53,698 nucleotides of DNA from Veillonellaceae bacterium (lineage in GTDB: Bacteria > Bacillota > Negativicutes > Veillonellales > Negativicoccaceae): the NCBI GenBank assembly GCA_022771805.1, contig JALELM010000017.1, positions 1 through 53,698 on the forward strand, written 5' to 3'. Under the pieces are notes generated by a model, which saw only the letters and a list, made by a program, of their open reading frames with translations, was not told the origin of the DNA and ran no database searches. Numbering within the stretch: the stretch's first letter is position 1; every line of letters starts with the position of its first letter. Below, one piece after another: positions 35,539 through 44,484 of the stretch. Position numbers and translations under genes: made by a program.

Positions 35539-37728
35539 ATGAAGAAACAATTATTACTGGCTGCACTGGCAGTAGCCTGCGGCATGCAGACCAACTGGGC
35601 CGCTATGCAAGCGGAACCGATGTACAGCTTGGAAGGCGTCATAGTAACCGATGTGCGGGATGTGGGGATTTTGCCCGGCGGTTATGCGGACTTAAACAGC
35701 ACGGTCGGTATCTTGGGCGACACCAATGTTATGAAAGTGCCGTTTTCGCAGATGAACTATACATCAAAGTTGATGGAAACATTTGGTGCATCGGGTCAGC
35801 CGATTGATACGGTATTGCGGACCAATCCCTCCATTCGTTCGTCCGGCTCGGTTTGGCACAGCGATTTCACCATTCGCGGAATTCGATCCAACGGTACATC
35901 GATGTTTTTGAACGGAATTCCGGGGATGTTCACGCAATTCCAGCTGCCGACACACTTTACGGATCGGGTGGAAGTAACATCGGGTCCGGCAGGCGGGTTT
36001 ATGGCAACGGGGACACAATATGAATCGAACGCCGGCGGCGGAATCGTGAACTTTGTTTCGAAGCGTGCTCCCGGTGAAGATGTTCGCCGCCTGACCGTTC
36101 AACACATCGGTCGCGGGCACTGGGCAAATTATCTTGATTTGTCGCATCGTTTCGGCGAGGATCAAGAGTGGGGCGTGCGAATCAATACGGAATGGGTCAA
36201 CGGCGAGATGTCGGTAAAAAATGAAAACTACAAGGCATCCAGCATCTATGTCAATGTGGACCGGCAGACGGAGAATTCAACGACGAATTTCCTGGCCGGC
36301 TATCGCGACATGAAGCTTACAAACGGGCATCGGTGGTTTAAGCTCAGCAAAGATTATGAAGCACAGTTCCCGGCCGGACAGACACCCACTTTGTTGAAAC
36401 CTCCGGCGGGCGACAGTGATCTGAGTTTCCCGGGAAATGAGAAATGGACATTAGGGTATATCTTTGCCTTAAATCATGACCAGAAGCTGAATGATAAAGT
36501 GACGGTATTTTTGAATGCCGGAACAAATCACAATAACTTGTCTCGAAACGTTTCCGGCTGGGCCAGCGCATTTGAAATTGATGACACGGCAGGAAACTAT
36601 AAAATCCGAATTATGGACGGGTTGAACCGCATGGATTCCTCGTATCTCGGCGTTGGCGTACGAGCCGATGTTAAAACGGGAGCGGTTAAACATAATCTCG
36701 TATTCCTGCATGACCATAGTTGGCGAAATCGTGGCGGCACATGGCCGGGATCTACCCCGTATACGAAAGACACACCTCCGGTAGGACAAGGGAACATCTA
36801 TAATGGGATCATCAGCTTTAATCCTTTGGAGTCCAATCCGAAGGAAATGAAAACGGCCACACAGCGGATGTGGGGCTTCTCTCTTGTCGATCGGATGGAA
36901 ATTGGTCAATGGCAAGTCATGTTGGGGGGGCACTACCATAAGGCGACGACGACGAGCATATCGAAAGGGAAATACACACAAAGTGTAACAACAGACGGTT
37001 GGAGTCCTACGTTTGGTTTGGTGTACAGCCTGAATGATAACTCCTCTGTTTACGGGAGTTATTCGGAGTACTTTAATGAAGGTGAAATCGTCGGCTCGTC
37101 TTATCAAAATGCCGGCCAAGTATTTGCTCCGATTAAAACCAAACAGATTGAGTTTGGCGGAAAGTACTATAAGGACGGTTTGCTGCTCACCGCAGCGTAT
37201 TTTGACATCAAGATGCCGGAGAAACGCTTTGAACGGTTGGTGGGCGATTCGGCAAATACGCAGTTTATGGACGGCGAGCAACGCATGAAGGGTGTGGAAT
37301 TTGGTGTACAGGGGAAACTGACGGACAAGCTGAGCGCGTTTGGCGGCGTGACCTACATGGATGCCAAGTTCACCAAAAATACAGCGAAGGAACTAAACGG
37401 AAAGCGGCTGTTTGCGCAGCCGTACTGGTCCGGATCCATGGGGCTGTCCTACCAGCCGAGCGATCGTACCAACGCGTTCATTCGCGCCAATTATACAGGA
37501 GACAGCATTATTCGCACACAGGGGGCAAAGCGAGAAATTATCGTTCCGTCCTACTGGGTGTGGGATATCGGCGTACGTCACTCGTTGTTTATTGGCGGCC
37601 AAAAGGCGACACTGGGAGTGACCGTGTACAATTTGTTCGACAAGGATTACTGGATGGCTTCTCGTGGTGATCAGGTATATGCTTCGTTGCCGCGCACGTT
37701 GATGTTGTCTGCACAATGGGATTTCTGA
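35539..37728 (+). CDS. TonB-dependent receptor, siderophore/metallophore type, paralogue
   Basis: 729 aa, 19 bases after the previous receptor with AGGAG upstream of ATG 35539. Signal peptide MKKQLLLAALAVACGMQ.... N-terminal GGYADLNSTVGILGDTNVMKVPFSQ, plug SDFTIRGIRSNGTSMFLNGIPG and DRVEVTSGPAGGFMATG; barrel ends SAQWDF. Clear paralogue of the first receptor by layout and shared motifs but diverged in the barrel, so ligands may differ. A G7 tract (36924-36930) lies in the barrel coding sequence. Ended by a weak terminator that may let transcription reach the ABC genes. Confidence 0.93.
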   Translation: MKKQLLLAALAVACGMQTNWAAMQAEPMYSLEGVIVTDVRDVGILPGGYADLNSTVGILGDTNVMKVPFSQMNYTSKLMETFGASGQPIDTVLRTNPSIRSSGSVWHSDFTIRGIRSNGTSMFLNGIPGMFTQFQLPTHFTDRVEVTSGPAGGFMATGTQYESNAGGGIVNFVSKRAPGEDVRRLTVQHIGRGHWANYLDLSHRFGEDQEWGVRINTEWVNGEMSVKNENYKASSIYVNVDRQTENSTTNFLAGYRDMKLTNGHRWFKLSKDYEAQFPAGQTPTLLKPPAGDSDLSFPGNEKWTLGYIFALNHDQKLNDKVTVFLNAGTNHNNLSRNVSGWASAFEIDDTAGNYKIRIMDGLNRMDSSYLGVGVRADVKTGAVKHNLVFLHDHSWRNRGGTWPGSTPYTKDTPPVGQGNIYNGIISFNPLESNPKEMKTATQRMWGFSLVDRMEIGQWQVMLGGHYHKATTTSISKGKYTQSVTTDGWSPTFGLVYSLNDNSSVYGSYSEYFNEGEIVGSSYQNAGQVFAPIKTKQIEFGGKYYKDGLLLTAAYFDIKMPEKRFERLVGDSANTQFMDGEQRMKGVEFGVQGKLTDKLSAFGGVTYMDAKFTKNTAKELNGKRLFAQPYWSGSMGLSYQPSDRTNAFIRANYTGDSIIRTQGAKREIIVPSYWVWDIGVRHSLFIGGQKATLGVTVYNLFDKDYWMASRGDQVYASLPRTLMLSAQWDF
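36924..36930 (+). repeat. G7 mononucleotide tract inside a receptor gene
   Basis: Seven G encode part of Leu-Gly-Gly in the second receptor. Shorter than the G9 at 7982 but still a possible slippage site. Confidence 0.85.
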
Positions 37729-37737
37729 TTTTCAAAA

Positions 37738-37770
37738 CAAATAGCCGTGCAGTTTAGCACGGCTATTTGT
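37738..37770 (+). terminator. Weak intrinsic terminator or attenuator between receptors and ABC genes
   Basis: AATAGCCGTGC-AGTTTA-GCACGGCTATT forms an 11-bp stem but only TTTG follows. No separate promoter is visible before 37788, so partial read-through is likely and would set a lower level for the ABC genes. Confidence 0.7.
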
Positions 37771-37787
37771 ACTATGAAAGGAAGTAC

Positions 37788-39362
37788 ATGATGAAGTATC
37801 GAATTTCGCAATGGCTGCTGCGCTTGGTGCTTGTTTGCTTTGCGCTGGTCGGCTGTATCGGCTTGGCGGGCTGCGGCGGTCCGGCTACCGGCGGCGACAA
37901 TGAAATCGTTCTTGCGGCGGCGCGGGACTTGGCGCCGGGGAAGAAAGACCCGTATTTTACAAGCTCAATTCTGCAGGTATGGGAGCCTCTGATCGCGCTG
38001 GCGGATGACGGCCGCCCGACGGAGGCGTTGGCCGTTTCGTGGGAAGCATCCGAAGATGCTCGTGTATGGACCTTTTCTTTGCGGCAGAATGTAACATTTC
38101 ATGACGGCGAGCCGTTTAATGCGGCTGCGGTGGTGGCGAATTTCAATCGTTGGAAGGTGATGGGCTATCGCACGTCTCCGTTTTATGGTACGTCATTGGA
38201 AAAAATGTATCCCTCGCTTCTGAAATGGGAAGCAGTGGACGAATACACCTTGCGCCTGACGTTTGCAGATTCTATGCCGACATTGCCCTACTTGATGGCT
38301 TCCTGGAATTCCGCGATGTTCAGCCCGAAGTGTCTGGATGCGGTGACGGGAGATTTCATCGGCTTTGCACAGGGGACGGGGCCGTTTCGCGTTGTGGAAG
38401 CGGTGCCGCAGCAGTATACCGTGCTGGAACGTTTTGATGAGTATTGGGGCGACAAGGCAAAAGCAAAACGCATCCGCGTACGGGTGATACCGACGCCGGA
38501 GACGCGTTTTTCCGCTTTGAAGTCCGGTGAAATAATGGGCGTGGTGGATCTGGGCGCGCTGACGCCGGCGTTGGCGAAGGAGTTGACGAAGGATCCGCAA
38601 TTCGCGCTGATTTCGAATAAGATGACGATTTCGCATTATTTGACCGTGCGCGGCGATGCGGGCGTTTTCTCTGATGAGCGGATGAAACGGGCACTGTCGC
38701 TCGTTATCGATCGGGATGCTTTGGCACAGCAGTATTTCTACGGCTATGCCGTGCCGACGGAAAACATCATCAATAGTGTGAGCCCGTTCGGTCGGCTGGT
38801 GAAGCCGAAGTATGATCCGGCGGAAGCGGCTCGCTTGGCAAAGGAAGTACTGGGAGACAAGCGGGTACAGGTGAAGTTCGTGATTCCGCAGTACGGCACG
38901 GATCGCTATCCGTACAAAGAAGTGTCCGAATGGATTCAGGCGGAGCTGGCGAGCATCGGTGTGGATGCACAGCTGTTGATACTCGATGGAGCCGCTTTGA
39001 AAAAAGCGCAGCGTGACGGCGAGTATGATATCAGCATTCATACTCGAGGTCTGGGAACGATGGATCCGGCGCGGTTGCTGACGGAATGGATGTCCGCCGA
39101 TGAGCGAGGGACGATCAATATAGAAAACCATATCGGTTTTGCAAATGCGGAGGCGCAGAGCCTGCTGGATGCTATCCCGGCGGCGACAACGGAAGAAGCG
39201 CGGCGAGCGATTTACACGCGCTTGCAGGATATTGCGCTGGAACATCCGGTGGTCATCCCTCTGTTTGAAGACAGCAATTTGCTCGTGCACAACAAGAAGA
39301 TTCGCGGCTTTTTGCCGACGATTTACGGTGTAACGCTCGCCGAAACGGAATGGGCGGAGTAA
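37788..39362 (+). CDS. Peptide/nickel-type ABC substrate-binding lipoprotein 1
   Basis: 524 aa; AAAGGA precedes two adjacent ATG (37788, 37791). The signal peptide ends in lipobox LAGC. SBP family 5 features: EIVLAAARDLAPG, WEASEDARVWTFSLRQNVTFHDGEPFNA, GTGPFRVVEA, DEYWGDKAKAKRIRVRVIPTPETRFSALKSGEI, and late PVVIPLFEDSNLLVHNKKI. Homologues include NikA, CntA, DppA and OppA. Paired with a paralogue immediately downstream. The receptors upstream suggest a metal complex, but peptide binding cannot be excluded. Confidence 0.92.
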   Translation: MMKYRISQWLLRLVLVCFALVGCIGLAGCGGPATGGDNEIVLAAARDLAPGKKDPYFTSSILQVWEPLIALADDGRPTEALAVSWEASEDARVWTFSLRQNVTFHDGEPFNAAAVVANFNRWKVMGYRTSPFYGTSLEKMYPSLLKWEAVDEYTLRLTFADSMPTLPYLMASWNSAMFSPKCLDAVTGDFIGFAQGTGPFRVVEAVPQQYTVLERFDEYWGDKAKAKRIRVRVIPTPETRFSALKSGEIMGVVDLGALTPALAKELTKDPQFALISNKMTISHYLTVRGDAGVFSDERMKRALSLVIDRDALAQQYFYGYAVPTENIINSVSPFGRLVKPKYDPAEAARLAKEVLGDKRVQVKFVIPQYGTDRYPYKEVSEWIQAELASIGVDAQLLILDGAALKKAQRDGEYDISIHTRGLGTMDPARLLTEWMSADERGTINIENHIGFANAEAQSLLDAIPAATTEEARRAIYTRLQDIALEHPVVIPLFEDSNLLVHNKKIRGFLPTIYGVTLAETEWAE

Positions 39363-39368
39363 ACGAAG

Positions 39369-40919
39369 ATGCGGATGAAAACGTGGCGGATCTGGGGACT
39401 GCTCCTTTGTCTGCTCGTCATGTTGGCGGGATGTGCAGATGTGGCGCGACCGTCCGGAGATGATGAGATCGTTTTGGCGGCGGCACGTGATTTGGCACCG
39501 GGGCCGCACGATGCGTTTTATTGCAGTTCCGTTTTGGAGGTCTGGGAGCCTTTGGTCGACGCGGATGCAGACGGGCAGCCGAAGCCGGTATTGGCTACAA
39601 GTTGGGAAATGAGCGATGATGCCCGCGTCTGGATTTTTCATTTGCGCGAAGGAGTGCGTTTTCATGACGGTACACCGTTTAATGCACAGAGCGTAATGAA
39701 GAATTTTGAGCGTATTGCACAGGGATTTCGTACATCGCAGTTTTATTACATGTCCTTGGATCTTATGTATCCGGGGCTGCTCACTTGGCAGGCATTGGAT
39801 GAGTATACGGTGCAGTTGACTTTTGACAGGGCGATGCCTCAGCTGCCGTACCTGATGGCGGGCTGGAACAGTGCGCAGTTCAGTCCGCAGAGTTTTGATG
39901 CGCAGGGACAATTTGTCACAATCGCTATCGGTACGGGCCCGTTTCGTTTGCAAGAGGTTCGGTTGGGATCGCACGTCTTGCTGGCTAATAATGAAGATTA
40001 TTGGGGAACTCGCGCCAAGGCATCACGGATTCGCGTGCGAGTAATCCCGACGGCAGAAACCCGTTTTTCGGCGCTGAAGGCGGAAGAGATTATGGGCGTG
40101 CTCGACCTCGGTGGATTGACGCCGGCGCTGGCGACAGAGCTGGTAAAGGATAGTCGTTTTGAACTGGAAGCGCATAAGATGACGATCAGCCATTATCTTT
40201 TTTTACAAGGTGAGAACGGTGTGTTTTCCGATTGGCGATTGCGACAAGCAGTGAGCTTGGGAGTAGATCGCAAGGCTTTAGCTCGACAGTATTTTTATGG
40301 GTATGCGGTGCCGACCGGGAATCTGATTAACAGCACGAGTCCGTTCGGCCGTGTACAAGAACCGATACATGATCCGGAGAAAGCTGAAAAGTTGGCGCAC
40401 GATGCTCTGGGAGAAAGGCGTGTGTCGGTACGCTTTTTGCTTTCGCAGCAAGGGACGGAGCGATATCCGTACAAGGAGATGGCGGAATGGATCCAAGCTG
40501 AGCTGCAACCTCTCGGTCTGGACTTGGACATTATTATTCTGGATAGTGCGGCAGCTACGCAGGAAATTCGTCGCGGTAATTATGATATGACGCTGGGAAT
40601 TCGAGGACTTTCCAGTATGGATCCGGAGGATTTGTTTTGGGAGTGGCTCAGTTCGGGTGAGCGCGGCACGGCGAATCATGGGCGGCATTTCGGATATAGC
40701 TCTGCGAAGGCGGATGCCTTGTTGTCGGAATTGGCTACGAGCTCAAGCGAGACGGAACGACAAGCTGTTTATGACGAACTGCAGGTTTTGGCGCAGGAAT
40801 ATGCGGCGGTCATTCCGTTGTTTGAGGACACAAATATTTTGGTGCATAATAAAAAAATTCGCGGGTATCGACCGCGGATTTATGGAGTGACGCTGTCGGA
40901 AACGGAATGGGTGCGATGA
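39369..40919 (+). CDS. Peptide/nickel-type ABC substrate-binding lipoprotein 2
   Basis: 516 aa, seven bases after the previous stop with a weak Shine-Dalgarno. Lipobox LAGC (LLCLLVMLAGCAD). Paralogue of the first: same DDEIVLAAARDLAPG start, LREGVRFHDGTPFNAQSV, VRVIPTAETRFSALKAEEIMG and HNKKIRGYRPRIYGVTLSETEW end. Two tandem binding proteins feeding one permease suggest two related ligands, matching the two receptors. The stop overlaps the permease start. Confidence 0.92.
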   Translation: MRMKTWRIWGLLLCLLVMLAGCADVARPSGDDEIVLAAARDLAPGPHDAFYCSSVLEVWEPLVDADADGQPKPVLATSWEMSDDARVWIFHLREGVRFHDGTPFNAQSVMKNFERIAQGFRTSQFYYMSLDLMYPGLLTWQALDEYTVQLTFDRAMPQLPYLMAGWNSAQFSPQSFDAQGQFVTIAIGTGPFRLQEVRLGSHVLLANNEDYWGTRAKASRIRVRVIPTAETRFSALKAEEIMGVLDLGGLTPALATELVKDSRFELEAHKMTISHYLFLQGENGVFSDWRLRQAVSLGVDRKALARQYFYGYAVPTGNLINSTSPFGRVQEPIHDPEKAEKLAHDALGERRVSVRFLLSQQGTERYPYKEMAEWIQAELQPLGLDLDIIILDSAAATQEIRRGNYDMTLGIRGLSSMDPEDLFWEWLSSGERGTANHGRHFGYSSAKADALLSELATSSSETERQAVYDELQVLAQEYAAVIPLFEDTNILVHNKKIRGYRPRIYGVTLSETEWVR

Positions 40920-41863
40920 AATTTTTGCATTTTCTGGGAGAACGTGTATTGCTGGCCGTACCGATCCTGTTCGGGGTCTCGTTATTGGCGTTCTTATTGG
41001 GCGTGATTGCGCCGAGCGACCCTGCCTTGGTGCTGCTGACTTTGGACGGCACCGGTGAGCCGAGTGCGGCGGAACTGGCGGCGATGCGGATCCGGCTGGG
41101 GCTGGATAAGCCGTATATCGTGCAGTTTATTGTTTGGCTGAAGCAGGTGTTGCAAGGCGATCTCGGTGCGTCCTACATTACGGGCGTGCCGGTTGTGCAA
41201 TTATTGGCGACTCGCCTGCCCGTTACGTTTTCGGTTTCCGTTTTGAGTCTGGTCTGGGTGCTGGCATTGGCCTTGCCAGCGGGGATTTATGCGGCGGTTC
41301 GGGCGGATCGGTGGCAGGATCGGCTGTTGCGCGGTGTGGCGATGCTGGTTTCGGCGGCGCCCGGGTTTTGGCTGGCGATTATGCTGATTCACCTGTTTGC
41401 GGAGCGCTGGCGGTTGTTGCCGACGAGCGGGTACGGTACTTGGCAGCAGCTGGTTTTGCCGAGTTTTGTTTTGGCGGTAGGGACGATGGCTGCGATGCTG
41501 CGTTTGCAGCGCTCATCCTTGCTGGAAGCATTTCAAGAGCATTTTGTTTTTTCCGCGCGTTCGCAGGGCTTGCCGGTTCGGCGTATTTTGTGGCGGCATG
41601 CGGTGCCGAACTCATGGCTTCCGGTCGTGACATTCATCGGGACCTATGCGGTCGGTATTCTCGGCGGCTCGGTAGTGGTAGAATCCATTTTTTCTCTGCC
41701 CGGGCTCGGATCGCTCGTGTTGTCGGCTATTCGCGGGCGTGATTATCCGGTTATCCAAGGGTATGTATTGGCGGTGGGTATGATGGTGGTCTGGATCAAC
41801 TTGTTGGTCGACATCAGTTATTTCTTCCTGAATCCGCGCTTGCGAGGAGGGGATAAATCGTGA
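40916..41863 (+). CDS. ABC permease, NikB/DppB type
   Basis: 315 aa from ATG 40916 (ATGA overlap). About six membrane segments. N-terminal ERVLLAVPILFGVSLLAFLLG, RLGLDKPYIVQFIVWLKQVLQGDLGAS, and the coupling motif region RSQGLPVRRILWRHAVPN (EAA loop). Standard first permease of Opp/Nik-type importers, partner of the next gene. Confidence 0.95.
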   Translation: MKFLHFLGERVLLAVPILFGVSLLAFLLGVIAPSDPALVLLTLDGTGEPSAAELAAMRIRLGLDKPYIVQFIVWLKQVLQGDLGASYITGVPVVQLLATRLPVTFSVSVLSLVWVLALALPAGIYAAVRADRWQDRLLRGVAMLVSAAPGFWLAIMLIHLFAERWRLLPTSGYGTWQQLVLPSFVLAVGTMAAMLRLQRSSLLEAFQEHFVFSARSQGLPVRRILWRHAVPNSWLPVVTFIGTYAVGILGGSVVVESIFSLPGLGSLVLSAIRGRDYPVIQGYVLAVGMMVVWINLLVDISYFFLNPRLRGGDKS

Positions 41864-42696
41864 GATCCGGACAAGTGACACCACTGTTTATCGGGACCGG
41901 TGTGATGCTGGCGGTGTTTCTGGCGGTGGCGATTTTTGCTCCGCAGCTGGCACCGCATCCGCCGGATCTTGTCCAGCGGCAGGCGATCTTGGCGCCGATG
42001 TCTGCGGAGCATTGGCTGGGGACGGACGCTCTCGGGCGTGATGTGTGGAGCCGGTTGCTTTATGGTGCGCGCGTATCCGTCTTTTTCGCTATAGCGGGCG
42101 CGGCGAGTACGATGCTGTTGGGCGCACTGCTCGGAATCCTGGGCGGTTATTTCGGCGGCATTACGGATCGTGCGGTGCAGATTGCGGTGCACGTCTTCCA
42201 AGGCCTGCCGGGGATGAGCCTGATGATCGCCATTGCCGGCGTCCTCGGGCCGGGAACATTCAGTATTCTGTTGGCGGTTACGTTGACCTCCTGGACCGGG
42301 TTTTCGCGCCTGGTGCGGGCGGAAGTATTGCGTGTGCGCTATGCGGATTATGTGGCTTCGGCGCGGGCGTTGGGCGGAAGTCATTTGTATATTTTGCGTA
42401 AGTACATCATTCCCAATATTTTGCCGACACTCGTGGTGCTTTGGACGGTGCGTATCGGGACGGTATTGCTCTCTGTCGCGTCGCTCAGCTTTCTCGGGCT
42501 CGGCGTGCAGCCGCCGCAGGCGGATTGGGGCGTGATGGTTTTCGACGCGATGACTTATTTTCGGTCGTATCCCTGGCTTTTATTGGCACCGGGGGTCTGT
42601 ATTGCATTGTTTTCGATTTGCATTCAGTTGTGGGGAGATGAGTTGCGGCATCTTGTCACCACGGAGCGCCAAGCGGCCGGAGAGGACGGAAGATGA
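41860..42696 (+). CDS. ABC permease, NikC/DppC type
   Basis: 278 aa starting at GTG 41860, with GAGGAGGGG upstream and overlap with the preceding stop. FAPQLAPHPPDLVQRQAILAPM, HWLGTDALGRDVWSRLLYGARVS and EAA loop YVASARALGGSHLYILRKYIIPN are typical of the second permease of the family. Confidence 0.95.
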   Translation: MRSGQVTPLFIGTGVMLAVFLAVAIFAPQLAPHPPDLVQRQAILAPMSAEHWLGTDALGRDVWSRLLYGARVSVFFAIAGAASTMLLGALLGILGGYFGGITDRAVQIAVHVFQGLPGMSLMIAIAGVLGPGTFSILLAVTLTSWTGFSRLVRAEVLRVRYADYVASARALGGSHLYILRKYIIPNILPTLVVLWTVRIGTVLLSVASLSFLGLGVQPPQADWGVMVFDAMTYFRSYPWLLLAPGVCIALFSICIQLWGDELRHLVTTERQAAGEDGR

Positions 42697-43508
42697 CGGA
42701 CGGAATTGAAGTAGTCGATGTGAGCGTAACGTTTCAGCTGCCGCAGGAAGATATCGTTGCCGTGGACGGGGCTCGGCTCTTGTGCCGCGAGGGAGAAATT
42801 ACCGGCCTGATCGGTGAAAGCGGCAGCGGTAAGTCCGTGCTCGGACAGGCGATGCTGGGGCTTTTACCGGATAATGCGACGGTCTCGGGACATATTTTTT
42901 ATGGCGGCCGTAATCTCGCGGCGTTGAGCGAAGAAGAACAGCAGCGGTTGCGCGGGAAAGAAATCGGCTTCATTCCGCAGAACCCGGAGGCCGCATTCGA
43001 CCCGTTGCTTACCGTGGGTAAGCAGATCGGTGAAGCGTTGCGGGTGGAAGGATATTCGGCGGAGGAAGCACGCAGGGCGGTAGTATTGCGCTTGGCGGAA
43101 TTGGGCTTTGCCGAGCCGGAACGGATCGCGGACAGTTACTCGTTTGAGCTCTCAGGCGGGATGTGCCAACGTGCTCTTTGCGTTTGGGGGACGATTCGCT
43201 CGCCGCGCTGGTTGATTGCGGATGAACCGACCAAAGGATTGGATGCCTTGATCCGGTTGGATGCGTTGCGCATTTTTCGCCGTTTGCATCAGGAAGGCAC
43301 GAGTATTCTTCTGATCACGCATGATTTGCAGCTGGCCAAGCATCTCTGCACGCGTGTTGCGGTCATGCGTAACGGGCGTATCGTGGAGGAAGGAACGACG
43401 GCCGCGATATTCGATGACCCGCAGGAAGAATACACGAAGACCTTGCTGGCGGCACGACCGCAGGAGATTTTGCGCCGGAAAAAGGAGGCTTTCGAATGGA
43501 ACGATTAG
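42693..43508 (+). CDS. ABC ATPase, NikD/DppD type
   Basis: 271 aa. Walker A GESGSGKS, Q-loop FIPQNPEAAFDP, signature LSGGM, Walker B LIADEPTKGLD, switch His in LITHD. Pairs with the following ATPase. Unlike many OppD/DppD proteins it stops soon after the nucleotide-binding domain, without the long Cys-rich C-terminal extension. Confidence 0.95.
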   Translation: MTDGIEVVDVSVTFQLPQEDIVAVDGARLLCREGEITGLIGESGSGKSVLGQAMLGLLPDNATVSGHIFYGGRNLAALSEEEQQRLRGKEIGFIPQNPEAAFDPLLTVGKQIGEALRVEGYSAEEARRAVVLRLAELGFAEPERIADSYSFELSGGMCQRALCVWGTIRSPRWLIADEPTKGLDALIRLDALRIFRRLHQEGTSILLITHDLQLAKHLCTRVAVMRNGRIVEEGTTAAIFDDPQEEYTKTLLAARPQEILRRKKEAFEWND

Positions 43509-44272
43509 TCGTGGAAGCTGTAAATAAATCGTTTTCGGCGGGCTTCTTCCGAAGTGATCGGCGCACGGTGCTCCGGGATATCTCCTTTTCGCTGGCGCCG
43601 GGGAAAACACTCGGGCTGGTCGGCATGAGCGGCTCCGGCAAGTCGACACTTGCGAGAATGCTCACGGGGCTCATTCGGCCGGATAGCGGGCGGATCCTCT
43701 TCGAAGGAAATGAGTTGACAGGACTGAAGCGGCAGGAGCGGCGAAAGTATGCGCGAGACTTGCAAATGCTGTTCCAGCATCCCACTTCGGCACTGAATCC
43801 GCGCTTTACCCTGCAAGAGTGTATGTACGAGCCGCTGCATTTGCATCCCGGCGTTGTACAGCGGGAGCAGTGGGAGGCGGAAATTCGAAAGCAGTTGGAT
43901 TTTGTCGCGTTGGCACCGAGCTTGCTCGTTCGCTATCCGCATGAACTGAGCGGCGGCCAACTGCAACGATTTTGTCTCGCCCGTTTGTTGCTGCTGCGTC
44001 CCAAACTCATCGTGTTGGATGAGCCGACGTCCATGCTGGATGTTTCCGTGCAGGCGGTGGTCATGGATGAGCTGATGAAGGCGCAACGTGAATGGGGAAT
44101 TTCGTATATTTTCATTTCGCACGATTTGGATCTCGTGCGGGCGTACAGTGACGAGATCGCCGTGATGCATGAAGGACAGCTTTTGGAAAGGCAAACGACG
44201 GAAGATCTGTACCGCCAACCGCAACAGGATTATACACGCCGTCTGATTGCGGCTTTTTCCGAATTGGAGTAA
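43496..44272 (+). CDS. ABC ATPase, NikE/DppF type
   Basis: 258 aa, overlapping the previous gene by 13 bases. Walker A GMSGSGKS, Q-loop MLFQHPTSALNPRF, signature LSGGQ, Walker B LIVLDEPTSMLDVSVQ, switch His in FISHD. Completes the importer. Followed by the terminator at 44331-44358. Confidence 0.95.
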   Translation: MERLVVEAVNKSFSAGFFRSDRRTVLRDISFSLAPGKTLGLVGMSGSGKSTLARMLTGLIRPDSGRILFEGNELTGLKRQERRKYARDLQMLFQHPTSALNPRFTLQECMYEPLHLHPGVVQREQWEAEIRKQLDFVALAPSLLVRYPHELSGGQLQRFCLARLLLLRPKLIVLDEPTSMLDVSVQAVVMDELMKAQREWGISYIFISHDLDLVRAYSDEIAVMHEGQLLERQTTEDLYRQPQQDYTRRLIAAFSELE

Positions 44273-44330
44273 ATCGTATCCGGCGTTTTCGAGGGTTATT
44301 TGCGAAAGACGATGCTTGAGGAGACGGGAT

Positions 44331-44358
44331 AAAAAGATGCCGAAAGGCATCTTTTTTT
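44331..44358 (+). terminator. Intrinsic terminator after the ABC importer
   Basis: AAAAAGATGCC-GAAA-GGCATCTTTTT followed by further T. Confidence 0.93.
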
Positions 44359-44410
44359 GTTGGAAAAATAGAAATAAAGCATAAAGTAAAGAAAAGGTTA
44401 ATAATAGATA

Positions 44411-44439
44411 TTGACAGTGAAAAGGTCAGATAATACACT
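44411..44439 (+). promoter_or_regulatory. Promoter of the pilus/secretion operon
   Basis: TTGACA, 17-base spacer, TACACT; an alternative -10 (TAATAC) lies 3 bases earlier. An AT-rich stretch precedes it. Confidence 0.7.
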
Positions 44440-44484
44440 GAGGTTGTCGGCGGGAATTGTAAATGTGCAGATGGAGGCGATGGC

